NCBI RefSeq assembly: GCF_016887565.1
Contig: NZ_CP069396.1
Span: 1,205,001-1,269,000, forward strand
Source of the DNA: Archangium violaceum
Lineage (GTDB): Bacteria; Myxococcota; Myxococcia; Myxococcales; Myxococcaceae
DNA: 64,000 bases
Direction: 5' to 3'
Part shown: piece after piece, positions 43,356 through 52,037 of the stretch
Layout: each line of letters starts with the position of its first letter
Position numbering within the stretch: position 1 is the stretch's first letter
Program-made: the position numbers and the translations under genes
Notes under the pieces: model-generated
Told to the model about the DNA's origin: nothing
Databases searched by the model: none
The model's input: the letters and a program-made list of their open reading frames with translations, nothing else

Positions 43356-44300
43356 ATGCCCAATGGCTTCATCTGGTCCAGCGTGGACGAACCGCACGCC
43401 GCGCGGCGGCGCGAGATGCTTCGCACGCATCCCGAGATCAAGGAACTCTACGGCCCGTGCTCGCGCACGAAGTACGTCTGCACGCTGCTCGTCGGGCTGC
43501 AGCTCTCACTCGCCTTCCTGCTGCGTGACGCGCCCTGGTGGCTGATTGTTCTGGTCGCCTATGCGGTGGGAGGAGTGATCAACCAGGCGCTACTCCTGGC
43601 CATTCACGAGCTCTCTCACAATCTCGCGTTTCGCAAGCCCTGGCACAATCGCGTGTTCGGCGTCTTCATCAATCTGCCCGTGGGTGTGCCGGTCGCAGAA
43701 ACGTTTCGCTACTACCACTTGCGTCATCACATCCATCAGGGTGACGAGCGGCTCGACACGGATATACCGACGGAGTTCGAGGCGCGCTTGTTGCGCCATC
43801 GCGCAAGCAAACTGCTCTGGCTCTCTTGCCAAGGCTTTGCCTACGCGCTCCGCCCGCTGTTCGTGCATCCAAAGAAGCCGGGGGCTTCCGAGATCACGAA
43901 CCTACTCGTGCAGGTCGCGTTCAACGTGGCCGTGTTCCATTTTTGGGGCGGCAAAGCGCTTGCCTATCTGCCGATCAGTTCACTGATCGTCATGGGGCTA
44001 CATCCGATTGCCGGACACTACATCTCGGAGCACTACGTCTTCCGCGAAGGGCAAGAGACCTACTCGTACTACGGGCCGCTCAACGTGCTCGCGTTCAATG
44101 TCGGCTACCACAACGAGCACCACGACTTCCCCTACGTTCCTGGCTCGCGCCTGCCGAAGCTACGAGCGATGGCGCCGGAATTTTACGACGGTCTCCTGTC
44201 GCACCAATCGTGGACGGCGACGCTTTGGAACTTCGTCATGAGCCCCAGCCTGGGCGGTTACAGCCGCATCAAGCGGCGCGTGGAGCGTCGGCGAGACTAG
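43356..44300 (+). CDS. Sphingolipid (dihydroceramide) delta-4-desaturase homologue
   Basis: 314 residues. The N-terminus matches the Lipid_DES domain of eukaryotic DEGS proteins (DEPHAARRREMLRTHPEIKE, residues 11-30). The three histidine boxes of membrane di-iron desaturases are intact: HELSHN (84-89), HLRHH (121-125) and HNEHHD (252-257). The stretch EGQETYSYYGPLNVLAFNVG just before box three is nearly that of animal DEGS1. Membrane helices lie at about 45-80, 100-112 and 185-215. Expected to introduce the 4,5-trans double bond in (dihydro)ceramide using O2 and an electron donor. No serine palmitoyltransferase or other sphingolipid gene is adjacent, and the neighbourhood is mobile-element rich. 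Codon bias is slightly less extreme than in backbone genes. Confidence 0.87.
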   Translation: MPNGFIWSSVDEPHAARRREMLRTHPEIKELYGPCSRTKYVCTLLVGLQLSLAFLLRDAPWWLIVLVAYAVGGVINQALLLAIHELSHNLAFRKPWHNRVFGVFINLPVGVPVAETFRYYHLRHHIHQGDERLDTDIPTEFEARLLRHRASKLLWLSCQGFAYALRPLFVHPKKPGASEITNLLVQVAFNVAVFHFWGGKALAYLPISSLIVMGLHPIAGHYISEHYVFREGQETYSYYGPLNVLAFNVGYHNEHHDFPYVPGSRLPKLRAMAPEFYDGLLSHQSWTATLWNFVMSPSLGGYSRIKRRVERRRD

Positions 44301-44312
44301 CGCCCAGACTCC

Positions 44313-44490
44313 TGCCGCGCACCTGATGGGAGGGCGGCAGGGGTAGGCGTGTACCCCAAAGTGGCTGCGCGGCCTCTCCACCGGCTTGGCACACAGCCCA
44401 CATGTCCCCCTCTGCGGTCCTCCTCGCCCCTCCTCGGCCCCTCTGCACCAGCCCTCCCCCTCAGCACAGCCCCTATCTGTCTTGGGCTGA
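44313..44490 (+). repeat. Divergent, inverted copy of the IS91-end repeat
   Basis: Read on the minus strand, GAGGGGGAGGGCTGGTGCAG and CCGGTGGAGAGGCCGCGCAG match the 254-bp repeats at 51784 and 55545 in the same order, with clear divergence between them. It is an older copy of the same IS91-type end. Confidence 0.55.
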
Positions 44491-44499
44491 GTACGGTCG

Positions 44500-44877
44500 C
44501 TACACGAGCTCGTCGGCGCTTGGGTCGAGCGCCTTTGTCACCGCGGACGTGATCCATGGATGCGCTCGGAACCGGACGAGCACGGGTTCGCACAGTGCTC
44601 GAAGTACAGCCGTGTGCGGTTGTCCCGGCGCCCATGCCGTAAAGCTGTGAAGTCCGGTTTTCGCCCTCCGTGCGTCGACGGCCAGCACCAGCCCGTCCGT
44701 TCCTGTGAGCGGCTTTTCTGGCAGCGAATAAAGCGCCGCGTTCGCGAGCGCTTCATGAATGGCATCGCAATCGCGGCGGGTGATCGACGTGCGTTCGAGT
44801 CGGTGACTCGGGGCAGGCGGGGGCGTTTCTCCTCTGGAAAGCGCGGTCATCACGCGGAGGAGGTCTCCCGAAGCCAT
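44500..44877 (-). CDS. Hypothetical protein
   Basis: 125 residues from an ATG at 44877 (MASGDLLRVMTALSRGETPP). Contains a plausible alpha/beta pattern (LAVDARRAKTGLHSFTAWAP, TAVLRALCEPVLVRFRAHPW). No signal peptide and no recognised family. Third-position GC is strong, supporting coding, but it may be the surviving part of a larger gene. Confidence 0.45.
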   Translation of the reverse strand: MASGDLLRVMTALSRGETPPPAPSHRLERTSITRRDCDAIHEALANAALYSLPEKPLTGTDGLVLAVDARRAKTGLHSFTAWAPGQPHTAVLRALCEPVLVRFRAHPWITSAVTKALDPSADELV

Positions 44878-45101
44878 GTCGGCGGCACCGAGCGTCCCCC
44901 CCCGTGTTACCGCCGCCGTCTCAGAACCAGAGCGTGATGGCGAACGCGAATGCCGGCTTGATGGTCATCACAACGAGCTCGCCCGCTTCGCCGACATCGG
45001 TCGCCGACGGGACAGGAACGTCGAGGGCGCGCAGGAGGAGTTCGTCGTTCGCCATCTACCCGACGATAGTGAAGGCAGGGGGGGAGTGCGAGCCCGGGGA
45101 A
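44878..45101. other. Gap, no gene recognised
   Basis: Short frames on both strands without domain or ribosome site; bounded on the right by repeat R3. Confidence 0.4.
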
Positions 45102-45153
45102 GGTGTCAAAGGACTCGTCCCGATACCTCGTCTCCTACAAATCGTCTGACACC
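45102..45153 (-). repeat. 52-bp REP-like element R3 (complete, inverted)
   Basis: Starts GGTGTCAAAGGACTCGTCCC and ends TACAAATCGTCTGACACC. It is the inverse of R2 with about four differences. It cuts the DUF2378 gene and supplies its last codons and stop. Confidence 0.82.
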
Positions 45154-45563
45154 GTTCCTGGAGTCCCATAGGTGGTGACGGCCCGGGTGGAGGCCGTCGA
45201 CATCTCCACGGACTTCATCATGTCCGCGCCGGTGAGCCGCCGGAAGGCCTGGCCCACCGGCGAGCGGAGATAGCTGTTGCCCAGGTACTCGCCGATCCGC
45301 TCCAGCACTTCCGGGTAGGAGCCGAAGCCCCGAGCCTCGGCGGCGCTCACTCCCGCGTCGGTGATGCGCAGCAGCTCCGCGATGGGACAGGTGAAGAGCC
45401 CCGGCTCCACGGGGAGGGTCGCGGCGGCCCGCGCCTCCTCGGCGACCTCGGGACCATGGAGCTCGGCGAAGCCCGCCAGGGTGTCCACGAACATCTGCCC
45501 ATGGGTGCGGTCCTCCGGCAGGGCGAGCGCGATGCGGCTCCGTACTGTCTCTCGCGTTTCCAT
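45135..45563 (-). pseudogene. DUF2378 (TIGR02265) protein truncated by a repeat
   Basis: 142 codons. METRETVRSRIALALPEDRT, HGQMFVDTLAGFAELHGPEV and SPVGQAFRRLTGADMMKSVE follow the myxobacteria-restricted DUF2378 family, normally about 180-200 residues. After TRAVTTYGTPG the frame enters repeat R3 and stops at TVSDDL, so the last quarter is missing. Function of the family is unknown. Confidence 0.72.
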
Positions 45564-45641
45564 GGCTCATCAGCCTCCGTCCCGGAGAAGGTGCCAGAAA
45601 GGCCGGGGGGACGCCCAGTCCATGGAGATCATCAACTCAAT

Positions 45642-46370
45642 TCACGACGGACTGCCAGCGCCTGTCCGTGCGGCGGCCCTCGCCTGGCGCGAGGGCAGCT
45701 CTCGCACCGTCCGGCGGGTCTCCTCGGTGAAGTGAGCGAAGAGTTGGAGCGCCTTCTTCGTCAATTCGGGTCCGGCGAGCTCCGGGCTTCCGGTGCCGAA
45801 AGGAGGCTGGGCGGTGTACTCCATGCTCAGCTCGCTGAGCTTCGCGACCTCCTCTCCACGCAGCTTCTCCAGCACCCGCAGGCCACAATCGAATCCGCCC
45901 GTGGCCGGCCCCGAGGTGTAGCGGTTCCTGTCGATCACCACGTTCTCCCTCGTGGGAATCGCCCCGAAGTGAGGCAGGAGATCCATGACGTGGAAATTGC
46001 TCGTGGCCCGGTATCCCTCGAGCAGGCCCGCGGCACCCAGGACGAGCGAGCCACTGCAGACACCGACGAGGTAGCCCGCGCGGCTGCCCCGATCCTTCAA
46101 GAACGCGAGCGTCTCTTCATCGCGCAGGATCTCGTTGGGGCAGGCCCCGACGCACAGGACGTCGAAGTCCTTGGGGCTCTCCCTGAAAGTGGTGGTGGCG
46201 TGCACGGGGAAGCGTGGAATGGCCTCGATCAATTCCTTGTCCTTCCACAGCAGGTGCACCTCGGTATCGGGGATGAAGCCAAACACCGAGTGGATTCCAA
46301 TGGTATCCACGATGGCGAAGCCCGGACACACGAGGATTCCCACCTGAAGCTTCTTCGGCTGTTGAGACAT
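45642..46370 (-). CDS. DJ-1/PfpI-family protein, isonitrile-hydratase-like
   Basis: 242 residues. Class I glutamine-amidotransferase-like fold with the nucleophile elbow LVGVCSGSLVLGAAGLLEGY (Cys near 106) and the following strand YRATSNFHVMDLLPHFGAIP, as in InhA isonitrile hydratases and the N-domain of GlxA-type regulators. CVGACPNEILRDEETLAFLK precedes it. Likely a cytosolic hydratase or stress enzyme; substrate unknown. Same strand as the EVE gene but 166 bp apart. Confidence 0.82.
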   Translation of the reverse strand: MSQQPKKLQVGILVCPGFAIVDTIGIHSVFGFIPDTEVHLLWKDKELIEAIPRFPVHATTTFRESPKDFDVLCVGACPNEILRDEETLAFLKDRGSRAGYLVGVCSGSLVLGAAGLLEGYRATSNFHVMDLLPHFGAIPTRENVVIDRNRYTSGPATGGFDCGLRVLEKLRGEEVAKLSELSMEYTAQPPFGTGSPELAGPELTKKALQLFAHFTEETRRTVRELPSRQARAAARTGAGSPS

Positions 46371-46536
46371 CTGGGGACCATGGCTTTCATCGAACGAGCG
46401 GAGCCATCCCGTGCATCGGGAGACCGTGTTCGATGTCTGCCATTATGAAGACCGCGCCCCATCTGGCGAGTGGCCAGAAGGCCATCTTTCGACGACTTCT
46501 GGCCACTGCGGGAGGTCCGGCGCGGCACGCGAGTCC

Positions 46537-46965
46537 TCATCCGGCCGAGACGCCCATCGCCGCCGCGATGGTGCGCAGATCCTCCAGGTTGATTTCGAAG
46601 TGCCCGCGGCGGGCCAGCATGCCCCAGTGGGGGTTGCTCCTGATGAAGTCGAGGCTCTGGCCAAGCGTCGCCAGGGGTACCTCGCTCGCGGCGCGCTCGA
46701 AGCGCACGTCCCGGCGGTAGGGCACGAAGCCGCCTCCCATGTCGAAGGGCACCGTGCGTGCTCCGTGGACGCGGCCCAGCGCGGTGAACGCCCGGAGCTG
46801 CTCGCCTCCGCGCATTTCCGTCCTCGGCGAGTAGTACACGAGCCAGTCCCCCACGCTCATCTTCTCCAGCGGCAGGCGCTTGCCATGGCAGAACTGGGCG
46901 AAGCCGCCCTCTACTCCGCGCAGGACGTGCGCCCTCGAGACGACCCCCACCCAGGCGCGCGTCAT
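46537..46965 (-). CDS. EVE-domain protein (UPF0310)
   Basis: 142 residues. Pattern WVGVVSRAHVLRGVEGGFAQ, MSVGDWLVYYSPRTEMRGGE, ALGRVHGARTVPFDMGGGFV and NPHWGMLARRGHFEI covers the whole EVE/PUA-like fold. EVE domains bind modified bases in nucleic acid; free-standing members are often found beside defence or modification genes. The start overlaps the stop of a 40-residue frame (ATGA), so the two are coupled. Flanked by a YafY-type regulator. Confidence 0.85.
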   Translation of the reverse strand: MTRAWVGVVSRAHVLRGVEGGFAQFCHGKRLPLEKMSVGDWLVYYSPRTEMRGGEQLRAFTALGRVHGARTVPFDMGGGFVPYRRDVRFERAASEVPLATLGQSLDFIRSNPHWGMLARRGHFEINLEDLRTIAAAMGVSAG

Positions 46966-47084
46966 GAGCGCTGCTCCGCGTGACGCACGAAGGCGCGGGC
47001 GCGCTCGGTGGATTCGAGGGTGATGGCGCGGAAGAGGGCCTTGGGGGGCGTGGAGACGGCGGTCTCATGGACGTGGCGGCGCAT
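46962..47084 (-). CDS. 40-residue coupled small protein, SRPBCC-like start
   Basis: ATG at 47084 behind AAGGAGCCCC; stop overlaps the EVE start (ATGA). The sequence begins MRRHVHETAVSTPPKALFRA, then a helix ending VRHAEQRS. The first 20 residues resemble the opening strand of an SRPBCC-fold protein, so it may be the remnant of one, kept for translational coupling. A real small gene is possible. Confidence 0.5.
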   Translation of the reverse strand: MRRHVHETAVSTPPKALFRAITLESTERARAFVRHAEQRS

Positions 47085-47162
47085 GGGGCTCCTTCGAGGT
47101 CGGCGGCATGCCGACGAAGGACACCGTCTCGCGGGGTGCTGCCAGTTTCTGTCAGGAGCCGC

Positions 47163-47861
47163 TCACCCGGGCCGTGGCTCGGGAATGGCCTCGCGAGCGC
47201 GCCACTCGCGTAGCAGCGTGGCGCGGGGACGGCCGATGCGATCGGTGAGCGGGGTCCACCCGGTGATGCGGTCCGTGCGGAAGTTGCGGAAGTCCTGCCG
47301 CGTCTCGCACCACGAGATGACGACGCGGGCGCGCTCGAAGAAGGCGAGGCCCAGGGGCCAGACGGTGCGGGTGCTCTGGATGCCCCGCGGGTCGATGTAG
47401 CGGATGCTCGCCTTGCACTGCTCGCGGATGGAGCGGCGCACGAGGGCAAGGTCCACACCGTCCGGTGGACGCTCCCGCGCGGGGCCGGCCAGGAGCGACA
47501 CGTCGTCCACGAGGGAGTGCAGGTCCTTGGGCAGCACGGCGCGCAGCTTGGCGACCACGTCCACGCAGGCCCGGCCAAGTCCGCCATCCCCGTGCTCGGT
47601 GACCAGCCGCAGGCCGAGCACCAGGGCCTCGAGCTCCTCGTCGCTGAACATCAGCGGAGGCAGGAGGAAGCCCGGGCGCAGCAGGTATCCCACACCGGCC
47701 TCGCCCTCGATGGAGGCTCCCTGCGAGCGGAGCGTCTGCACGTCGCGGTAGATGGAGCGCACCGACACGCCGAGCTCTTCGGCCAGTGACTCGGCGCTGA
47801 CGGGTTGGCGGTAGCGGCGCAGCACCTGCATCAGCCGCAGTAGTCGCTCGGAGCGGGACAT
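47163..47861 (-). CDS. YafY/PafB-type WYL transcriptional regulator
   Basis: 232 residues from the ATG at 47861 (another ATG at 47870). N-terminal DeoR-like HTH: MSRSERLLRLMQVLRRYRQP and LAEELGVSVRSIYRDVQTLR. C-terminal WYL-type ligand domain about 130-215 (IRYIDPRGIQSTRTVWPLGL, then FERARVVISWCETRQDFRNF). WYL regulators respond to single-stranded DNA or nucleotides and control stress or defence loci. Probably regulates the downstream small protein/EVE pair, 78 bp away on the same strand. Confidence 0.88.
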   Translation of the reverse strand: MSRSERLLRLMQVLRRYRQPVSAESLAEELGVSVRSIYRDVQTLRSQGASIEGEAGVGYLLRPGFLLPPLMFSDEELEALVLGLRLVTEHGDGGLGRACVDVVAKLRAVLPKDLHSLVDDVSLLAGPARERPPDGVDLALVRRSIREQCKASIRYIDPRGIQSTRTVWPLGLAFFERARVVISWCETRQDFRNFRTDRITGWTPLTDRIGRPRATLLREWRAREAIPEPRPG

Positions 47862-47964
47862 ACCCCCCATGCTGTCAGAAAATGGCGGGAGCCGGATATC
47901 CTCCAGGTGACCGCCCGCACGAGGCGGATGCCGATCCAGGCCACTACCGCCCCGGCGAGTCAGC

Positions 47965-50900
47965 TCACTGCGTCACGTAGAACGCCAGATCGTCGTGGTC
48001 GTCGAAGCTCCCGGTCGCACACGGCGAGGGGGAGCCGCCGTAGCGGAAGTGGGCGCGGACAGCCTGCGTGGTGGCGTTCAGCGGCAGGGTATACGTCGCC
48101 GTGAGCGTCTGCTGGCCGGCGCCAGAGGGCGTCAACGTGGTCAGGTATTTCCAGCTCGGGTTGGTGGCGCTGCTCGAGTAGTACAGGTCCAGCTGATCCG
48201 AGGAGTAGTTCGAGTAGGCCCAGACCTTGACCTCGATGCGCACCGTCCTGCCCATGGTCATGGGCATCCCATCCAAAGAGGAGACGGAGATGGCATCGAT
48301 CGACTCGTCGGAGTGATAGGTGCCGGAGTTGCTGTCCGCGCAGGAGTTGCCCAGGGTGTTGGGAGCGTTCGCCTCGGGGCCGAGCCCGCCCCGCCCGTTC
48401 AGCAGGTTGCCCGAGCTGCAGTTCCTGGACGGGTTGTAGCACCGGGGTGCCTTCAACGTGGAGTCGTAGACGGCGGTCGAGCCGCCCGTGCCCGCGCTGA
48501 CGTTCACGGTCACGGCCGCGCTGGTCCCCACGTTGCCCACGGCGTCATAGGCCCTGGCCTGCAGGGAGCGGCTCCCGGTGAAGGTGCTGGAGTCCCAGGC
48601 CACCGAGTAGGGCGAGGTGGTGTCCGTGCCGATCAACGCCCCGTCCACGTAGAACTCCACCCGTGTCACTCCGAGGTCGTCGCTGGCCGAGGCGAGGATG
48701 CTCACCCCGCCGGTGACCGTGGAGCCCGCGGTGGGCGAGGTGATGGAGACCGTGGGCACGGCGAAGTCGTTGCGCAGCGTCACGTTCACCGAGGCGCTGC
48801 CCACGTTCCCCCAGGCGTCATGGGCCTTCGCCGTCAGCACGTACGTGCCATTGGCGTAGTTGCGCGTGTTCAGGCTGGAGGACTCATAGGGCGCGGTCGT
48901 GTCGGTCGAGAGCGGGGTGCTCCCCAGGAAGAACTCCACCTTGGAGACGCCGCTGCGGTCATCGCTCGCGAGTGCCGCGAGCGTCACCGTGCCGGACAGG
49001 ATGGCTCCCCCCGTGGGCCAGGAGAAGGAGACGGTGGGCGCGGTGAAATCATTGTTCAGCGTCACGTTCACCGTGGTGCTGCTCATGTTCCCCGCGCTGT
49101 CGTAGGCCTTCGCCGTCAGCGAATACGCGCCGTTGGCGTAGCCGCGCGTGTTCAGGTCGTAAGCATAGGGTGCGCTCGTGTCCGTCGTGAGCAGGGTACT
49201 GCCCAGGTAGAGCTCCACCTTGGAGATGCCTCGGTCATCGCTCGCGTCGACCGTGAGCGTGGCCCCCCCCAGCAGGGTGGCTCCCTGCGTGGGCGAGGTG
49301 AAGGTCACGGTGGGGGCAATGAGATCGTTATCCACCGTGACGTTCACCAGGGCCGACTCCGCGTAATTGAACGCCGCGTCCCGCGCCCGTGCCTTCAGCG
49401 CATACGTACCGTTGGCGAGCTGGGTGCTGCTCCAGTTGATGGAGAAGGGGGCCGTGGTGTCGTTGCCGATCCACGTGCTCCCCGCGTAGAAGTCCACCTG
49501 GGTGACCCCGCGATCATCGCTCGCGTCGGCCGAGACCGTCACCACCCCGCTCACGGTGGCGCCCTGGGCGGGCGAGGTGAGGGCCACGGCGGGTTTGAGG
49601 AGATCGTTGTTCAGGGTGAAGGTCACCCACTCCGAATAGGTCCGGTTGCCCGCCGCATCAGAGGCCTCGGCCCGTACCTGGATGGGACCGTTGGGGTGGA
49701 GGCGCGTGGACCAGTTGCAACTGTAGTTGGGGCTGTAGGCGTTGCACGCGATGGTGGTGTCCCCCACGCGGAAGTCCACCTGGGTGACGCCGAGGTTGTC
49801 GGTCACCGCGGCGGTGAGCGACACCGTCCCGGTCAGCACGGAACCCGCCGTGGGCGAGGAGACGGCCGCCGTGGGTGGTGGGTCCACGATCACGTTCAAC
49901 GGCGCCGAGGTGGTCACCTTTCCCGAGGCGTCATGGGCCCGGGCCGTCAGCGTGTGCGGTCCGCCCGAAGCCGTCCGGGTATTCCAGGGCGTTCCGTACT
50001 GCGCCTGGGTGGAGGTGCCAATCAGCACGGTGTCATCGAGGTAGAACTCCACCCGGGTGATGCCGATGTCATCACTGGCCTCGGCGATCACACTCACGAA
50101 GCCACCCAGGGTGGAGCCCTCCTGGGGCCAGGTGAGGCGCACCACGGGGGCCGCGTAGTCGTTGCGGACGTACATGTTGGTGCCCCAGATCTTGAGGTTT
50201 CCCGCCAGGTCCCAGACCCAGAGATCGTAGTCGTGCTCCCCGTTGGCCACGGAGAAGCTGTCCCAGGTGACGCTGTAGGGGGCCCTGTTGTCGCTGCCCA
50301 CCTGCACGTCGTCGATCCTGAACTCCACCCGGTCGATCCCCCGGTCGTCGGTGACCTCGGCCCCGAGCGTCACCGTACTGGAGACGGTGGCGCTGATACC
50401 GGGCAACACGGAGACGACGGTGGGCTGCGTGGTGTCGTTGTCCACGGTGATGACCACCGGCTTCGAGGTGGTCGAATTCCCAGCCGTGTCGTAGGCCCGG
50501 GCGGTCAAGGTGTACGAGCCGTTGGGATGGGAATAGCGGGTGTTCAGGAGCATCTCGTAGGGCGGCTGGAAGTCCGACGAGAGCGCGGTGGTCCCCACGT
50601 AGAAATCGACCCTGGAGATGCCATCCGCGTCGAAGGTGTCGGCGGAGACGGTGAGCAGCCCCGAGACGGTGGCACCGTCCGCGGGAGCGGTGAGGACCAC
50701 CCAGGGCGCCGCGGGACCGGAAGAGGCGACCGCGAAGGCGAGGTCGTCATGGTCATGGACGGTGCCAGGGGTGCAGGGTGCCCCGCTGGCCTGGGACGCA
50801 TCCACGAGCGTGGCGCGCACGGCCTGGAGGCCACCCTCGGGGAGGACGAAAGAAGCGGAGAGGGTCTGCGCCCCGCCCGTGGTGGCCAACGTCTCCAGGT

Positions 50901-51384
50901 GCACCCACTGTGGAGCCCGGGCGTCCGCGGCCTGGAAGAGCATCAGCGAGCTGCCGCCCTCGGGTGCGCCCCACACGTCCACCGACACCGTCACCGTCTG
51001 GCCGGCGGTGAGTGCCGAGCCGCCCTGGGAGGAGACGCGAATGGCATCCACGGACGCGGCGGAGTGGAAGGTGCCGTCATCCCCGTCCGCGCAGCTCGCG
51101 CCCAGGGTGTTGGGCGCGTTCGCCTCGGGTCCCACGGCCCCCCGGCCCAACAGGAGCGTGGTGGTGTCGCACGCGGGACTCGGAATGTTGCACACGGGGA
51201 CATGCAGCGTGGAATCCCACGTCGCGCTCCCCGAGGAGAGGGCACGAGTCGAGGAGGCACTCGGGCCAGCGGGGGTGGACGTGCCGGGCTCGTCCCTCGG
51301 TGCGCACGACAGCCCGGCGAGACACACCAGCAGTGTTCGGCGGAGGAGATTCCCCCCGCCATGACGGAAAACCCGAGACCTCAT
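47965..51384 (-). CDS. Giant Ig-repeat lipoprotein with matching end domains
   Basis: 1139 residues, ATG at 51384 after AAGGAG. Signal LLRRTLLVCLAGLSCAPRDE with lipobox Cys. A ~190-residue domain (TLHVPVCNIPSPACDTTTLL through TVHDHDDLAFAV) is followed by eight ~92-residue Ig-like repeats. Each has D-D-x-G-(I/V)-x-x-V-(D/E)-F-Y and L-x-A-x-A-x-D-x-A-G-N. A second copy of the first domain ends the protein (TLKAPRCYNPSRNCSSGNLL through FDDHDDLAFYVTQ). The end domain occurs in myxobacterial exoenzymes with paired Cys. Probably a rod-like surface lipoprotein. Repeat DNA similarity is high enough that recombination could change repeat number. Confidence 0.85.
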   Translation of the reverse strand: MRSRVFRHGGGNLLRRTLLVCLAGLSCAPRDEPGTSTPAGPSASSTRALSSGSATWDSTLHVPVCNIPSPACDTTTLLLGRGAVGPEANAPNTLGASCADGDDGTFHSAASVDAIRVSSQGGSALTAGQTVTVSVDVWGAPEGGSSLMLFQAADARAPQWVHLETLATTGGAQTLSASFVLPEGGLQAVRATLVDASQASGAPCTPGTVHDHDDLAFAVASSGPAAPWVVLTAPADGATVSGLLTVSADTFDADGISRVDFYVGTTALSSDFQPPYEMLLNTRYSHPNGSYTLTARAYDTAGNSTTSKPVVITVDNDTTQPTVVSVLPGISATVSSTVTLGAEVTDDRGIDRVEFRIDDVQVGSDNRAPYSVTWDSFSVANGEHDYDLWVWDLAGNLKIWGTNMYVRNDYAAPVVRLTWPQEGSTLGGFVSVIAEASDDIGITRVEFYLDDTVLIGTSTQAQYGTPWNTRTASGGPHTLTARAHDASGKVTTSAPLNVIVDPPPTAAVSSPTAGSVLTGTVSLTAAVTDNLGVTQVDFRVGDTTIACNAYSPNYSCNWSTRLHPNGPIQVRAEASDAAGNRTYSEWVTFTLNNDLLKPAVALTSPAQGATVSGVVTVSADASDDRGVTQVDFYAGSTWIGNDTTAPFSINWSSTQLANGTYALKARARDAAFNYAESALVNVTVDNDLIAPTVTFTSPTQGATLLGGATLTVDASDDRGISKVELYLGSTLLTTDTSAPYAYDLNTRGYANGAYSLTAKAYDSAGNMSSTTVNVTLNNDFTAPTVSFSWPTGGAILSGTVTLAALASDDRSGVSKVEFFLGSTPLSTDTTAPYESSSLNTRNYANGTYVLTAKAHDAWGNVGSASVNVTLRNDFAVPTVSITSPTAGSTVTGGVSILASASDDLGVTRVEFYVDGALIGTDTTSPYSVAWDSSTFTGSRSLQARAYDAVGNVGTSAAVTVNVSAGTGGSTAVYDSTLKAPRCYNPSRNCSSGNLLNGRGGLGPEANAPNTLGNSCADSNSGTYHSDESIDAISVSSLDGMPMTMGRTVRIEVKVWAYSNYSSDQLDLYYSSSATNPSWKYLTTLTPSGAGQQTLTATYTLPLNATTQAVRAHFRYGGSPSPCATGSFDDHDDLAFYVTQ

Positions 51385-51637
51385 CGTGCGACTCCTTGCG
51401 CCGTGCCGGCGCGTCAAGAGGAGCCATGGCTAGCGCGTGAGGTGTGACAGGGGTGTGACGAGGTGGCGATGAATGGCCAGGGACGTGGAGCCCCCAGCCA
51501 GGAGGCGTCGACTCCCAGGATGCCGTGCCACGAGAGCGCGGGTTCCAGTCGGTGTCGTTCGCGCCCTGCACCGGATCGTCTGGTCCTGCCCCGAGGACGC
51601 TTGCTCCTTCCACCTCCCTCTCCAACAATCCGTACCC

Positions 51638-51784
51638 ATGGCTCTTTTCAATCGACGTGCACCCACCCGGTGGCTCTGGCTCGTGGCGCTCACGCTGACG
51701 GCGTGCACCGGCTTGGACTTCGGGGGAGACGACGGAACGGGGGCGCCCACCCAGATGGAATGCACCACGGAACTGCGGCCTTAG
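51638..51784 (+). pseudogene. Lipoprotein N-terminus cut by the IS91-end repeat
   Basis: 48 codons: MALFNRRAPTRWLWLVALTL then TACTGLDFGGDDGTGAPTQM, a good type II signal with lipobox LTAC. The frame ends within the first bases of the 254-bp repeat at 51784, so the mature protein is probably lost. Confidence 0.55.
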
Positions 51785-52037
51785 CGTATAGGCAGGAGAG
51801 AGGCGGTGTTGAGGGGGAGGGCTGGTGCAGAGGGGCGGAGGAGGGCCGCTGACGGGTGCCGGCCGAGCTGAGAGCCGGGCCGGTGGAGAGGCCACGCAGC
51901 CTCCTTGGGCATGCCTGCCCAGGCCGCCCTCCCATGAGGGGCGCGGCAGGGGCATCAGGTCTCTTGGCTGTGGCGGCGTAAGCCTCAACACCAGGCGCCC
52001 TGGGGTGGCGCTCGCGCCGGGGTCAGGCTCGCACCTG
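51784..52037 (-). repeat. 254-bp IS91-type end, copy A
   Basis: Near-identical to copy B at 55545 (two substitutions, both in the first 30 bp). The minus strand encodes the last residues of an IS91-type transposase (TPARAPPQGAWC stop at 51985-51987) followed by ~200 bp of non-coding end. Its inner edge coincides with the 41-bp inverted repeat at 52036. Confidence 0.82.

Noticed and set aside
47995-51447. A plus-strand open frame of about 1150 codons opposite the Ig-repeat lipoprotein
   Set aside because: It is a mirror of the repeat gene caused by high GC third positions. Its product is low-complexity Arg/Gly/His-rich with no domain, while the minus strand has signal, lipobox and clear Ig repeats.
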